Assembly (NCBI RefSeq): GCF_017873605.1
Contig: NZ_JAGGKI010000005.1
Coordinates: 186,001 to 250,000, forward strand
DNA: 64,000 nt
Source of the DNA: Paenibacillus lactis
Lineage (GTDB): Bacteria; Bacillota; Bacilli; Paenibacillales; Paenibacillaceae
Direction: 5' to 3'
Positions 1 to 9,595 of the stretch are shown here, piece after piece. Position numbers and translations under genes: made by a program. The notes beneath the pieces were generated by a model. It was not told the origin of the DNA, ran no database searches, and saw only the letters and a list, made by a program, of their open reading frames with translations. The first letter of the stretch is position 1, and each line of letters starts with the position of its first letter.

Positions 1-50
1 CTTCCATGTACCTTCCGCTCCTTTATTCGAAAATGATGAGCCTTTTCTTG

Positions 51-1130
51 CTATATGTCGCTTACAATCAGCGGTAGACCCAGAAATTTGGCATATCCCT
101 GGGCGGCCGCGAGAATATCCTCCTTCCGTTCTTCAAGGGGAGTAAAAGGCGCAAAAGTGACCTCGACTCCGTTACGCTTGATCTCCCTCCTCCATACGCC
201 GGCAATTCGGCCGTCCACAACGATCATTGGCTGAAACACTCCGTTGCGATATGGCGCGATCTTCGGATCGTGTTCCGGTTCAATTACGGCATCCCGCGCC
301 TTATAGCCCAAGTAATACTCATCGAATCCCGGTAAAAGGTGGACAGCTGGCTGCTCCTGCTGATGCTCCGGTAAGGAAGCCGACATCCAATAAACTGCGT
401 TGTCGAGCTTGATCTTCTGCAGAACATTCGAAACAGACTCCACGCCGCGCTTTGCTTCAGACAGCGAAAGCCCGGTCCACCATGCAAAATCCTGAACCGT
501 AGCAGGACCGTGCCCGGTAAAGTAACGCAGGGCAAGCTCGGCCAAAGCTTCCTCGGTTGTCAGCTCCTTTAATTGACCGACCCATGCTTCGAGCAAAACA
601 AAGGTTTGTTGATTGCCTTCCCGCGGTCCAAAGCAGAGCATGCCGTTCCGGCTCAAATATCCAAGGACATAGTTCCCCAAGCCATTCTTCGTCGAGATGC
701 CGTCTTCCTCCAGAACCGTCATCAAATCCGGGCGTGGTACGGGAGTTCCATCATGCAGCGCTCTTTCGATTAAGCTTCTGCAGCGCTTCAGTATTTCTCC
801 ATCGAGTCCGAGCTCCGCCTGTTTCCGCTTGTCATGAGCTTGTAATCGAGGGGCGGTCAGCTTCTGCATCCATAGAACATCCTCGGCCGGCACCATAAAA
901 ATCGTTCCCCGCATCGGCCAGGTAAGCACGATTTTCCGCTCAGCAATTGCCAGCTCTACATCCGGCAGCCCGGCGGAAGCCGTTCGCAAACCAACTCCCC
1001 AGACCGCCTGGCCGAAATCCTGGGCTTGAACCGCGCCTAATCCTTTTACGACTTGTTCCGGTGTATTAAACTTCTTGTTCCCGATCCCCTGGGACGACAG
1101 CCTTAAGCTAGCAATCGTTGGATTTGTCAA
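51..1130 (-). CDS. Winged-helix DNA-binding protein, AlkZ/YcaQ-like (HTH_42)
   Basis: About 359 residues, the usual size for the HTH_42 superfamily, which includes the DNA glycosylases AlkZ and YcaQ (AlkX) that remove bulky or crosslinked alkylated bases. The N-terminal part contains VQAQDFGQAVWG; the QAQ resembles the catalytic Q-x-Q motif of AlkZ rather than the Q-x-D of YcaQ. A WPMRGTIFMVP segment follows, also typical of the family. The start is TTG, chosen because AGGGAGTG lies nine bases upstream. It reads away from the ABC ATPase gene on the same strand, separated by about 120 bases. Glycosylase activity is inferred from family membership only. Confidence 0.8.
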   Translation of the reverse strand: MTNPTIASLRLSSQGIGNKKFNTPEQVVKGLGAVQAQDFGQAVWGVGLRTASAGLPDVELAIAERKIVLTWPMRGTIFMVPAEDVLWMQKLTAPRLQAHDKRKQAELGLDGEILKRCRSLIERALHDGTPVPRPDLMTVLEEDGISTKNGLGNYVLGYLSRNGMLCFGPREGNQQTFVLLEAWVGQLKELTTEEALAELALRYFTGHGPATVQDFAWWTGLSLSEAKRGVESVSNVLQKIKLDNAVYWMSASLPEHQQEQPAVHLLPGFDEYYLGYKARDAVIEPEHDPKIAPYRNGVFQPMIVVDGRIAGVWRREIKRNGVEVTFAPFTPLEERKEDILAAAQGYAKFLGLPLIVSDI

Positions 1131-1252
1131 TTCCGCAACACTCCCTAGACATCAAATAGAACCGCAGGTGCCGTTAAGCAGCCTCCATCAAACGAATGAG
1201 CAAGCGTACTTCTGAGCTTGTAAGTGACACCCTGATTTTCACGAAAGTTTGC

Positions 1253-2041
1253 CTATGATAAATCGGGAATCGACATCCAGGCCCGCTCGTTCTGCCAGCT
1301 CACTTCGACCGGCGTTTCGAAGAAGGCGGTCAGATTGCCGCTGGTCAGCATATCCTTGGAGCTTCCCTGGTTAAACACGCTTCCCCGCCGGATTAAAAGG
1401 GAATGCGAAAAAATCGGCAATATTTCTTCAATATGATGCGTCACGAACAGAAGCGTCGGAGCATCCGGCTTCGAGGCAAGCGCCGTAATGCTGGACAATA
1501 GCGCTTCCCGAGACAGAAAATCCAGCCCGTTGCAGGCTTCATCAAGAATCAGCAGTCTCGGGGATGCCATCAGAGCTCTGGCAATCAGCAGCTTTTGCTT
1601 CTCCCCTTGCGAACAGGTTTCATATGTACGTCCAAGCAGATGATAACAATTAAAATCCTTCATCAGCTGTTCCGCTTGCGCCCGGTCGTCCTCATCAATC
1701 TTCTGATATAAACCAATGGAGGCGTGCTTGCCGCTGATGACAACGTCAATCGTCGATTCGTTCGGGCGGATCCGCTCCTGGAGCGAGGAGCTCACCCAGC
1801 CGATTGATTTCCGGAGTTCTCTTAAATCTACCGTACCGAAACGGTGGCCGAGTACGGAAACGCTGCCGCTTGTCGGCCAGATGTAACCGTTAATCATATT
1901 CAGGATCGTTGTCTTGCCTGACCCGTTCAAACCCAGAACGGCCCAATGCTCCCCCGGTTTGACGGTCCAATTGACCCCGGACAGCACAGTCTTCTGCTCC
2001 CGTCTCCAGGTTACGTCGTTCAATTCAATTATCGAGTTCAT
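1253..2041 (-). CDS. ABC transporter ATP-binding protein, YlmA-like
   Basis: A stand-alone ABC ATPase of 262 residues. Walker A is GLNGSGKT (residues about 37-44), the signature is CSQGEKQKLLIARAL, Walker B is LLILDEACNGLD, and a switch histidine follows in FVTHH. The best remembered relative is Bacillus subtilis YlmA, close to the ModF/molybdate-type ATPases. No permease or binding protein lies next to it, so its partner is unknown; it could be a non-transport ATPase. The ATG start has AGGAGAGGGAG at good spacing. It probably forms a single-gene unit. Confidence 0.85.
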   Translation of the reverse strand: MNSIIELNDVTWRREQKTVLSGVNWTVKPGEHWAVLGLNGSGKTTILNMINGYIWPTSGSVSVLGHRFGTVDLRELRKSIGWVSSSLQERIRPNESTIDVVISGKHASIGLYQKIDEDDRAQAEQLMKDFNCYHLLGRTYETCSQGEKQKLLIARALMASPRLLILDEACNGLDFLSREALLSSITALASKPDAPTLLFVTHHIEEILPIFSHSLLIRRGSVFNQGSSKDMLTSGNLTAFFETPVEVSWQNERAWMSIPDLS

Positions 2042-2469
2042 TGCTGCTCCCTCTCCTTTTTCTGCTTCGTTTCTGCTTTTCTCTTTTCAAGGATTATATC
2101 AGCAATTACATATTCCTCAATAGCGAAAAGAGGGAACCTCAATTATTAAAAAGCAAAATGGACTATTGCCAAAGCTAGAATCATTATATCACGCCAGAAT
2201 TTGGATCATATCGGAAGTTTGCCGGCGATTATCCAGCACAACACCACGCCTCTGCCCTCCTAATTCCTACTCAAACAGCAGCGCGTATCTATAACGTCGC
2301 GGCATGTTCTTTTTTTGGCGTCGAATCCAAGAAAGATCTTATCTCTGCACTATCTCCCGATCTCATCCTAAATCATTCAATAATGAAAGAATTTGTACAT
2401 CTATCGCCTACAGGCCTAATTTTCATCAAGATACAATGGGAGCTATCAATAGGCGAGAGGTGATTAATC
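2042..2469. other. Intergenic region upstream of the sugar-permease operon
   Basis: This divergent stretch separates the YlmA-like ATPase (minus) from the first sugar permease (plus). I see no credible gene: the open frame starting near 2304 runs out of phase into the permease and has no ribosome binding site. It should hold the promoters of both flanking genes. A weak candidate for the permease is TTGTAC near 2391 with TAATTT about 18 bases further on. I see no hairpin or riboswitch that I can name. Confidence 0.4.
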
Positions 2470-3438
2470 ATGAATGCACAAACGGTGCAGACGCCGGACA
2501 AGGCCGGACTGTACAAAGGCATGGAAGCGGTTGCCAACAAAACATTCAAAGGGCGCTGGAACGCTCCGCTAGCCGGTTACCTGTTCATCGCCCCCTGGCT
2601 GCTGGGCTTTCTCATTTTACAGCTGTGGCCCATTATTCAGTCCTTCTATCTATCCTTCACCGAATATTCGCTGTTGGAGCCGGCCCGCTGGATCGGTATC
2701 AAAAACTTTCAGGATATTGCTCACGACCGGCTCTTCTTCAATTCATTGAAAGTGACATTTCTGTACGTGATCGCTTCTGTGCCGCTGAAACTGTTGGTAG
2801 CGCTGGCTATAGCCCTGCTGCTCAACCGGAACATTCGGGGCATATCCTTCTACCGAACGATCATTTACCTGCCTTCCCTGATCGGCGGAAGCTTGGCGGT
2901 CGCCGTACTGTGGCGCAATATTTTCGGTCTGAACGGCTTCATTAATCAGCTCGCGATATGGGTCGGAATCGCCCCCAAAAACTGGATTGGCACCCCCTCC
3001 ACCGCCCTCGGCACCCTGGTACTTCTAACGGCATGGCAGTTCGGCTCGTCGATGATTATTTTCCTTGCCGGCCTTAAGCAAATCCCAAGCGAGTTATATG
3101 AAGCCGCATCCGTGGACGGGGCCTCGCCGCTTCGCAAGTTTATCCGGATTACCCTGCCTATGTTATCACCGGTTATCCTCTTTAATCTGATCATGGGCAT
3201 CATCAACGCATTCCAGATGTTCACATCGGCATTTGTGGTCACGAATGGAGGACCGGTCAATTCAACCGAGATGTTCGCCCTGTTTCTGTACAATAAAGCC
3301 TTCGGATCCCTGCAGATGGGCTACGCATCAGCCTTGGCCTGGATCTTGCTCGTTATCATTGGCATCGCCACGGCGCTTAATTTTATCGCGTCTAAATACT
3401 GGGTCTTCTACGAAACCGAAACGGAGGGTCGCAAATGA
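2470..3438 (+). CDS. Sugar ABC transporter permease (MalF/LacF-like)
   Basis: Membrane-spanning subunit of a carbohydrate ABC importer of the CUT1 type, 322 residues, with six predicted helices after a roughly 35-residue cytoplasmic N-terminus. The EAA loop that contacts the ATPase is visible as YEAASVDGASPLRKF, followed by ITLPMLSPV. GAGAGGTG precedes the ATG. The last codon overlaps the start of the next permease (ATGA), showing translational coupling. No ATPase gene is present in the cluster, so it presumably uses a shared MsmX-type ATPase encoded elsewhere, as is usual for such systems in Bacillota. Confidence 0.92.
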   Translation: MNAQTVQTPDKAGLYKGMEAVANKTFKGRWNAPLAGYLFIAPWLLGFLILQLWPIIQSFYLSFTEYSLLEPARWIGIKNFQDIAHDRLFFNSLKVTFLYVIASVPLKLLVALAIALLLNRNIRGISFYRTIIYLPSLIGGSLAVAVLWRNIFGLNGFINQLAIWVGIAPKNWIGTPSTALGTLVLLTAWQFGSSMIIFLAGLKQIPSELYEAASVDGASPLRKFIRITLPMLSPVILFNLIMGIINAFQMFTSAFVVTNGGPVNSTEMFALFLYNKAFGSLQMGYASALAWILLVIIGIATALNFIASKYWVFYETETEGRK

Positions 3439-4271
3439 CAGGTGCTCATAATAAACAAAACTGGCTGGTCCATGTGCTGATGATTGCATTCTGTTTTGTG
3501 ATGTTTTATCCCGTCCTGTGGTGGATCGGCGCCTCCTTCAAATCAACACCGGAAATCAGTCTACCCACTCTGTTCCCCAAAGTATGGTTGTGGCAAAATT
3601 ATACGGAAGGCTGGATGGCACTGCCCAAGTATACATTTACACGCTTCTTTATGAACAGCCTTAAGCTCAATGTGGCGACCACGATCATTCATGTCATTTC
3701 AGCCAGCCTGGTGGCTTTTGGCTTCGCTAGGCTGAACTTCCCGCTGAAGGGGTTATGGTTCTCCATCCTGCTGATGACCCTGATGCTTCCGGGACAGGTC
3801 ACGCTCATCCCGCAGTATACGATGTTCCATTCCTTCGACTGGATCAATACCTATCTGCCGCTGATCGTCCCTTCAGCCATGGGCGGAGCCTTCTTTATTT
3901 TCCTGATTGTCCAGTTCATCCGCAGCATTCCGCGAGAGCTCGATGAGTCCGCGAAAATCGACGGCTGCTCCTGGTTCGGCATTTATCTGCGCATCGTAAT
4001 GCCGCTGACCCTGCCTGCGCTCATCACGGTAACGATATTCTCGTTCATTTGGGGCTGGGACGAATACTTTGGGCCGCTGATTTATCTAAATACCGTGGAT
4101 AAGTACACGGTCCCGCTCGCGCTCAGAATGTTTATCGACTCCCAGTCAGCCGTTCCATGGGGGCAGCTGCTTGCCGTATCCCTGCTCTCCGTGCTGCCGC
4201 CGGTGGTCATTTTCTTTCTGGCGCAAAAGCATTTCGTGGAAGGGATTGCCACATCCGGGCTGAAAGGATAG
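3435..4271 (+). CDS. Sugar ABC transporter permease (MalG-like)
   Basis: Second transmembrane subunit of the CUT1 importer, 278 residues with six helices. The EAA motif reads DESAKIDGCSWFGIY and is followed by RIVMPLTLPAL. Its ATG overlaps the stop of the upstream permease by four bases. Downstream, 158 bases without an obvious gene or terminator separate it from the histidine kinase, so the five genes are probably one transcription unit. The transported sugar cannot be read from the sequence. Confidence 0.92.
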   Translation: MTGAHNKQNWLVHVLMIAFCFVMFYPVLWWIGASFKSTPEISLPTLFPKVWLWQNYTEGWMALPKYTFTRFFMNSLKLNVATTIIHVISASLVAFGFARLNFPLKGLWFSILLMTLMLPGQVTLIPQYTMFHSFDWINTYLPLIVPSAMGGAFFIFLIVQFIRSIPRELDESAKIDGCSWFGIYLRIVMPLTLPALITVTIFSFIWGWDEYFGPLIYLNTVDKYTVPLALRMFIDSQSAVPWGQLLAVSLLSVLPPVVIFFLAQKHFVEGIATSGLKG

Positions 4272-4429
4272 ATTTCAGAGCGGTAAACGGATACTGTAGC
4301 GTGTTCTTCCAGCTCTTCTTCAGGCGGCGGCCAAGCCGGACATCTCGATCATCCGGCTTCCGCCAACGTTGGCAATGAGGCAGCAGCGCGTTCAGCGACC
4401 TTATGGCTTCCAAGGGGAGGAGAAAACGC

Positions 4430-6217
4430 ATGAATCCGTTTCGCACGTTTCGCATCGATTACGTTTTTTTCTTCAGTTTTGCCGGTTTTATCGCGGTCCT
4501 CATCACGATCATGATGATTGTTAGTTATCGCTTCTCGGCTGATGAGCAGGCGAACAGTGCCTCCATGTACCAGCAGGCGGTGCTGCAGCAGCTCAACAAA
4601 CAGCTTACCGACCAGATGAGCGCTGTGGAGCAAACCTCGCTAGCCGTGTCCATCAACTCGCCTCTGGTGAACTATTTAACAATGAAAGGAGATTATTATG
4701 CACGCAAGAAGGCCAGGGACGAGCTGAATCGGGATTATTTGGCGCCAATGCTGAACAGCTCGCGCTCGATGTTTTCTTTTCAGATTTATATGAACGATCC
4801 GCTTCAGGTCGATCCCAACGCCAACATTCAGTACCTCCCGCTGGCCACAGCCAGCCGGGAGATCTGGTATCCGGCCATCGACAAATCCGACTTTCTCTGG
4901 ATCGGCCAGCGTGAGGTCGGTTCGCCGCAGGGGAAACAGCAGGTGATCAGCTTTGTCCGTAAAATCACTTCACTTGACGGTGTGAACCACGGAATTCTGA
5001 TTATCAATGTCCGGGTCAAATTTTTGCAGGACATTCTGACGGAAGATAATTCCTTGGCCAGCCGGCTCCTGCTCGACTCCGGCGGCCGGATGATCATGCA
5101 CACCCGGATTGCTCCGCCTCCCGAGGAAATCAGCGCCATCCTGGAGCGGGTCAGCGGAGACACTGGGCATGCGCGTCATCTTCTGACCGCCGCCGGCTCG
5201 CTGCCTGAGAAGAACATGCTTACCGTATGGTCCCGGACATCCCCTGGCAGCTGGATGCTGGTGGAGCTTACGCCCTGGAAGGAAATTACTACCGGAGGTG
5301 TCCGCCTTGCGTGGACGATGGCTATTGTGGGAGCCGTCGCCATTTTGCTGTCCCTGTTCTTCACATTGTTCCTTTCCCGGAATTTCACGCGGCCGATCCG
5401 GAAACTGATTCAGCTGATGCAGGCGTTCAATCCCGGGAAGCGCAGGCAGCCGTTGCCCAACGAATACCGCAACGAATTCGGCAGCTTGTTCAGCGGCTAC
5501 CGCAAGCTCACCGAGCGGATCGAAACGCTGTATCAGTCGCTGGAGCAGCAGTATAAGGCACAGCGCGAAGCGGAGATTAAGGCGCTGCAAGCGATGATTA
5601 ACCCCCATTTTCTCTACAACACCCTGGATCAGCTGAACTGGATGGCGCTTGAAGCCGGTCAAGAGAAAATCAGCCGCGTGCTCGAGCTGATGGGGCAAAT
5701 GTTCCGTATTGGCCTGTCGGGCGGCGAATCCATGATTTCGATCCAGGAAGAGCTTTTGCACGTGGATTGCTATCTGAAAATCCAACAGTTCAAGTGGGGC
5801 GAAGGATTGGAATGGCACATCGATTGCCCGAAGGATTTACAGCATCTGATGATTCCGAAACTCACCCTGCAGCCCTTTGTGGAAAACGCCGTTATGCATG
5901 GTTTTCATGGCAGACGCCAAGGACGGATCCAATTGACATGTCAGGAAGAGGACCGAGGCATCCGGATTTGGATTCGGGACGACGGCATCGGGCTGCGCGA
6001 AGACTGGAAAACACGGAAACGCCATCCGACGGGCGGATACGGCATCCGCAACGTAACGGAACGTATTCAGGTTTATTTCGGTCCGCCCTTTGGCGTTACG
6101 CTTCGCAACCGTGCCGATGTGCCAGGCACCGAAGCGGAGATCTACTGGCCGAAGCTGGATCAACAGCAGGATCAGGAAGGGGGAAAAAATCATGTGGACC
6201 ATTGCTATCGTGGATGA
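4430..6217 (+). CDS. Sensor histidine kinase, YesM-like
   Basis: A membrane-bound sensor kinase of the YesM/LytS class (His_kinase plus HATPase_c). From the start used here (595 residues) it has a transmembrane helix at about 13-33, an extracellular sensor region, a second helix at about 296-316, a HAMP-like stretch, then the phospho-acceptor box NPHFLYNTL with H393 and an ATP-binding domain with DDGIGLR. AGGGGAGGAG eight bases upstream selects this ATG over one nine codons earlier. It overlaps the response regulator gene by 26 bases. It probably senses the sugar, or the loaded binding protein, of the adjoining transporter. Confidence 0.93.
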   Translation: MNPFRTFRIDYVFFFSFAGFIAVLITIMMIVSYRFSADEQANSASMYQQAVLQQLNKQLTDQMSAVEQTSLAVSINSPLVNYLTMKGDYYARKKARDELNRDYLAPMLNSSRSMFSFQIYMNDPLQVDPNANIQYLPLATASREIWYPAIDKSDFLWIGQREVGSPQGKQQVISFVRKITSLDGVNHGILIINVRVKFLQDILTEDNSLASRLLLDSGGRMIMHTRIAPPPEEISAILERVSGDTGHARHLLTAAGSLPEKNMLTVWSRTSPGSWMLVELTPWKEITTGGVRLAWTMAIVGAVAILLSLFFTLFLSRNFTRPIRKLIQLMQAFNPGKRRQPLPNEYRNEFGSLFSGYRKLTERIETLYQSLEQQYKAQREAEIKALQAMINPHFLYNTLDQLNWMALEAGQEKISRVLELMGQMFRIGLSGGESMISIQEELLHVDCYLKIQQFKWGEGLEWHIDCPKDLQHLMIPKLTLQPFVENAVMHGFHGRRQGRIQLTCQEEDRGIRIWIRDDGIGLREDWKTRKRHPTGGYGIRNVTERIQVYFGPPFGVTLRNRADVPGTEAEIYWPKLDQQQDQEGGKNHVDHCYRG

Positions 6218-7811
6218 CGACCGGCAAGCGCTCGGCGGCATGTCCCGGTTAATCCCTTGGGAGCAGCTCGGCGTACGGCCCGTCGGGGAGGCCATGGATG
6301 GCGAAGAAGGACTCCGGCTGATCGAGTCAAGCAAGCCCGATATCGTCATCACGGATATCTATATGCCGGTAATGAATGGTCTCGACATGATCGAACAGCT
6401 CCGTAAGCAGCAATATACCGGCAAAATCATCATTTTGAGCGGGTATTCGGATTTTGAATATGCTCGCAAGGCACTGCGGCTTCAGGTCGACGATTATTTG
6501 CCCAAGCCGGCCTCACCGGCAACGATCCGGGAAGTGCTGCAGCGCGTCACACGCGAGTTAACGGAGCGCCGAGCGTTGGAGAACAGAGAGCGGGAGCTGC
6601 AAAACCGACTCATGCAGTATGAGCCGTTTCTGGAAAGGGAATGGGTCAAATCCGTGCTCATCGGAGGGTCCTCTTCCCCGCTAACGGATTCCTCCCGTAT
6701 GCTGGACCGGCTGGGATGGAAGAATGCCCAATTCATGATGCTAGCTTTAGAAATTAAACGCCAAGGACGTATGGAAGGGATCTCCGTCCGGGACTGGCAC
6801 CTGTTCCGGTTTGCCGTGGGCAACACGGTAGAGGAGCTGGCCGGTCAGGACGGTCTGCGCAGCTATTTCCTGGAGCTGCATAGTCACCATATGGCGCTGC
6901 TGTTGTATAAGCCCCTTTCGTGGCCGACCGAAGCGTTCCGCTTGGAAGTTCTGGCGCTGGCAGGGCGAATCATTTCGTCCGTGCATCGATTCCTCAGGGT
7001 CAAACTGCATATCGGTGTCGGTCTCCGTAAGGACAACTGGCTTGCCATCTCCGATTCCACCGAAGAAGCCTTCCAAGCACTCGCCGAGCGGCGCGAACCG
7101 GATTCCGCCCATCCCTGCGTCTACGTATATAATGAAGGCGGCATTCGGCGTTCAGCACGACGGAACATACGTCCGGTGCGGTTTTTCCAGGAGATGGCCG
7201 ACGCAGTAAGGACCTTTGACGAGCCTAGAGCACTGCTGGCGCTGGAGGACTTCTTCCGCAAGGACAGCGGCGCGGCTCAGCTTCAGACCGACGAACTAAC
7301 CGCCATCGGAACACAGCTGTTCGCCATCCTCTCCTTTACTCTGTACGAGTCCGGCATCCGGCTCGACGATGAGCTCTCTCTCACGGACTTGACCAAAGAA
7401 TTGGGGCAATTGGAAGATGCCCAGCAGTGGAAGGCATGGGTAGCGGACAAAGTGAGCCGAATCTGTTCGCGTTACACGCCCAATGAAAACCTCAAGCATA
7501 AGGAAACGGTCGAATATATCATCCAATACATTCATGAGCATTACGCCGAGAACATTCATCTTCAGGATCTGGCCAACCAGGTGTATATCTCCAAAAACTA
7601 TCTCAGTACCATATTCCGCCAGTTTACAGGTGAAACCTTCGGCGATTATTTAACCAGGGTGCGAATGGAAAAAGCCAAGAGCATGGTTATCGAGAAAAAA
7701 CTGCTGATTGCAGAAATCGCCGAGCGGGTCGGATATCGGAATGTTCCGTACTTTACCACCCTGTTCAAAAAGCATACCGGGCGCAGTCCCACCGAGTTTC
7801 ACAAAGCCTAA
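6192..7811 (+). CDS. AraC-type response regulator, YesN-like
   Basis: Response regulator of 539 residues. The receiver domain lies at 1-120, with acidic pocket DDD at 8-10, phospho-acceptor D55 in VITDIYMP and the conserved lysine in LPKP. A long linker follows, and the C-terminal 100 residues are an AraC/XylS double helix-turn-helix ending TTLFKKHTGRSPTEF. The start with GGAAGGGGG upstream gives the typical MWTIAIVDDD beginning; it overlaps the kinase gene. It most likely activates the neighbouring permease and binding-protein genes when phosphorylated by the YesM-like partner. Confidence 0.93.
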   Translation: MWTIAIVDDDRQALGGMSRLIPWEQLGVRPVGEAMDGEEGLRLIESSKPDIVITDIYMPVMNGLDMIEQLRKQQYTGKIIILSGYSDFEYARKALRLQVDDYLPKPASPATIREVLQRVTRELTERRALENRERELQNRLMQYEPFLEREWVKSVLIGGSSSPLTDSSRMLDRLGWKNAQFMMLALEIKRQGRMEGISVRDWHLFRFAVGNTVEELAGQDGLRSYFLELHSHHMALLLYKPLSWPTEAFRLEVLALAGRIISSVHRFLRVKLHIGVGLRKDNWLAISDSTEEAFQALAERREPDSAHPCVYVYNEGGIRRSARRNIRPVRFFQEMADAVRTFDEPRALLALEDFFRKDSGAAQLQTDELTAIGTQLFAILSFTLYESGIRLDDELSLTDLTKELGQLEDAQQWKAWVADKVSRICSRYTPNENLKHKETVEYIIQYIHEHYAENIHLQDLANQVYISKNYLSTIFRQFTGETFGDYLTRVRMEKAKSMVIEKKLLIAEIAERVGYRNVPYFTTLFKKHTGRSPTEFHKA

Positions 7812-7971
7812 TGATCAGTTCTGTTCTGAAATTTCCGACTCATGAGCATCCCGCCTCCTCATTCGATCATCGTAAAATACTGAAATGATTCGTTGTTTTG
7901 TCGCCTACGAGAAAGGTCCTGGACTTGGTACGTTAAAGAAGCAGATCAGTTAATTAAGGGAGGTTCATCCG

Positions 7972-9261
7972 ATGAGAAAATCATGGCATCGTCTCGCTTC
8001 TGGCGCTGCGGCCGTGTTGTCACTGTCCCTGGTACTCTCCGCTTGCAGCGGAATCAAGAAAGAAGAAGCCGGATCCGCGGAGCCGGCAGACGGCAAGTCC
8101 ATCACGCTCCGAATCATGTGGTGGGGATCTCAGGCAAGGCATGACGCAACTCTGAAAGCGCTTGATTTGTACTCCGAAAAGAACCCAGGCATCACATTCG
8201 AACCGGAGTACCAGTCATTCGACGGGTACCAAGACAAGCTGTCGACCCAGTCCGCGGGGAAAAACACGCCGGATATTTTCCAAATGGATGCCGCCTGGTT
8301 CAACGATTGGGCGTCCAGCGGACGGCTGGAGGATCTCTCCTCCATACCGACGGACCATATCGATAAGGCGCTGCTTGAGACAGGCACCTACCAAGGCAAA
8401 CTGTACGCGATGCCGCTCGGCAACAACGCTTGGGGCATGGTGTACAACAAGACGATGATGGATAGCCTCGGCGTTCAGCCGCCGAAGACATGGGACGAGT
8501 TTTTTGCCATGGCGCGCGACCTGAAGCCGAAGCTGGCCAAGGACCAATACCTCACGCGTGACCTGACTGCGGACGGCGCGTTCTACATGTCGTATCAGCT
8601 GAGCATGGGCAAAGGCTTTTCCATGAGTAAGGACGGAAAATTCCATTATGACGAGGCTACCTGGAAGGATTGGATGAACAAATGGGCGGAGCTGCGCAAG
8701 GACAATCTCGTGACACCGCCTGACGTCACCGTATCGGATAAAGCGCAGGACGCACAAATGGACCTGCTCATTCAGGAGAAGATTCTGCTTCGGGGCGCGC
8801 ATGCCGCGGAATTCGGCGGAACGGATGCCTTAAAACCCGGCGTGTTGGCGTTAACGACCCAGCCGAGGGGAACGCAGGCAGGCGGCTGGCTGAAAGCCTC
8901 CATGTACTGGAGCGTCAGTCCCAACAGTCAATACAAAGAAGAGGCGAAGAAGTTCATCGACTGGTTTGTCAACAGCGAGGAAGCCGGAGAAATTTTGGGT
9001 ACTTCGCGCGGGATTCCGGTTAACAAAACCGTAGCCGATGCGCTCCAGCCCAAATTTACGGACGTCGATAAAAGCGCCCTCGGCCTGATTAACGAGGTGT
9101 CCAAGGACGGAGCCGCGTTTGACCCCGGTCCAGGGAATAAGGGCGGCTGGGCCAACTTCACGAAGGAATACGACAATATCACGCAGTCGATCATGTTCGG
9201 TAAAATCAGCATCGACGAGGGCTGGGACCAGATTGTCAAATTGAGCAAAACCCTGGAGTAA
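7972..9261 (+). CDS. Sugar-binding lipoprotein of ABC importer
   Basis: Extracellular solute-binding protein family 1, 429 residues. The N-terminus is a lipoprotein signal peptide with lipobox LSAC, giving lipidated C25. The mature part has typical features such as YSEKNPGITFEPEYQSFDGY and the FQMDAAWFNDW hinge region. AAGGGAGG precedes the ATG. It is encoded last in the cluster, after the regulators and 160 bases from the response regulator, which may allow separate or stronger expression. A 12-bp hairpin follows its stop codon. The ligand is unknown. Confidence 0.93.
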   Translation: MRKSWHRLASGAAAVLSLSLVLSACSGIKKEEAGSAEPADGKSITLRIMWWGSQARHDATLKALDLYSEKNPGITFEPEYQSFDGYQDKLSTQSAGKNTPDIFQMDAAWFNDWASSGRLEDLSSIPTDHIDKALLETGTYQGKLYAMPLGNNAWGMVYNKTMMDSLGVQPPKTWDEFFAMARDLKPKLAKDQYLTRDLTADGAFYMSYQLSMGKGFSMSKDGKFHYDEATWKDWMNKWAELRKDNLVTPPDVTVSDKAQDAQMDLLIQEKILLRGAHAAEFGGTDALKPGVLALTTQPRGTQAGGWLKASMYWSVSPNSQYKEEAKKFIDWFVNSEEAGEILGTSRGIPVNKTVADALQPKFTDVDKSALGLINEVSKDGAAFDPGPGNKGGWANFTKEYDNITQSIMFGKISIDEGWDQIVKLSKTLE

Positions 9262-9325
9262 TCCATGCCGTTAAGCTGTCTGTTTGAGTTTGGTAAAAAC
9301 CGCCACGCGATAGCGATGGCACTCC

Positions 9326-9356
9326 GTAAAGCACCCGAAAATACCGGGTGCTTTAC
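9326..9356 (+). terminator. Hairpin after sugar-binding lipoprotein gene
   Basis: A perfect 12-bp stem, GTAAAGCACCCG with its complement, encloses a 7-base loop. It lies about 65 bases past the binding-protein stop codon. The trailing tract is only weakly T-rich, so termination is likely but not certain. Confidence 0.65.
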
Positions 9357-9388
9357 ATTATGGAGCTTTGAAGTCTCCATAAGGCCTT

Positions 9389-9595
9389 TTAATTTTCTTC
9401 TTTAATTGGATACAACTCCTCTAAGCTGTTCATGTCTTTACTTCCAAGTACCGTTTCTCTGCCATTGGTGGTCATGTATCCATACTGGGATTGGCCTGAA
9501 TGTGTAGAAACATTATAGAAAAACAACCGATCATTGCTAATTTGTGGATTCGTGAATTGGTTTACACGTAAGGGTATTCTGTTAGTAGTTTGCCC
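9389..9595 (-). pseudogene. C-terminal relic of an unidentified protein
   Basis: The minus strand is open for about 68 codons, without a plausible start, and ends in TAA. The reading contains YGYMTTNGRETVLGSKD and ends ELYPIKEEN, composition and codon use that look like a real protein tail. The open frame begins at the stop codon of the 2TM gene. I do not recognise the family; it loosely resembles the end of a beta-propeller or secreted protein. It is most simply the 3' remnant of a deleted gene. Confidence 0.35.

Noticed and set aside
2304..2945. 213-codon plus-strand frame overlapping the first permease
   Set aside because: No ribosome binding site and out of phase with the permease, whose transmembrane pattern and EAA loop are convincing.
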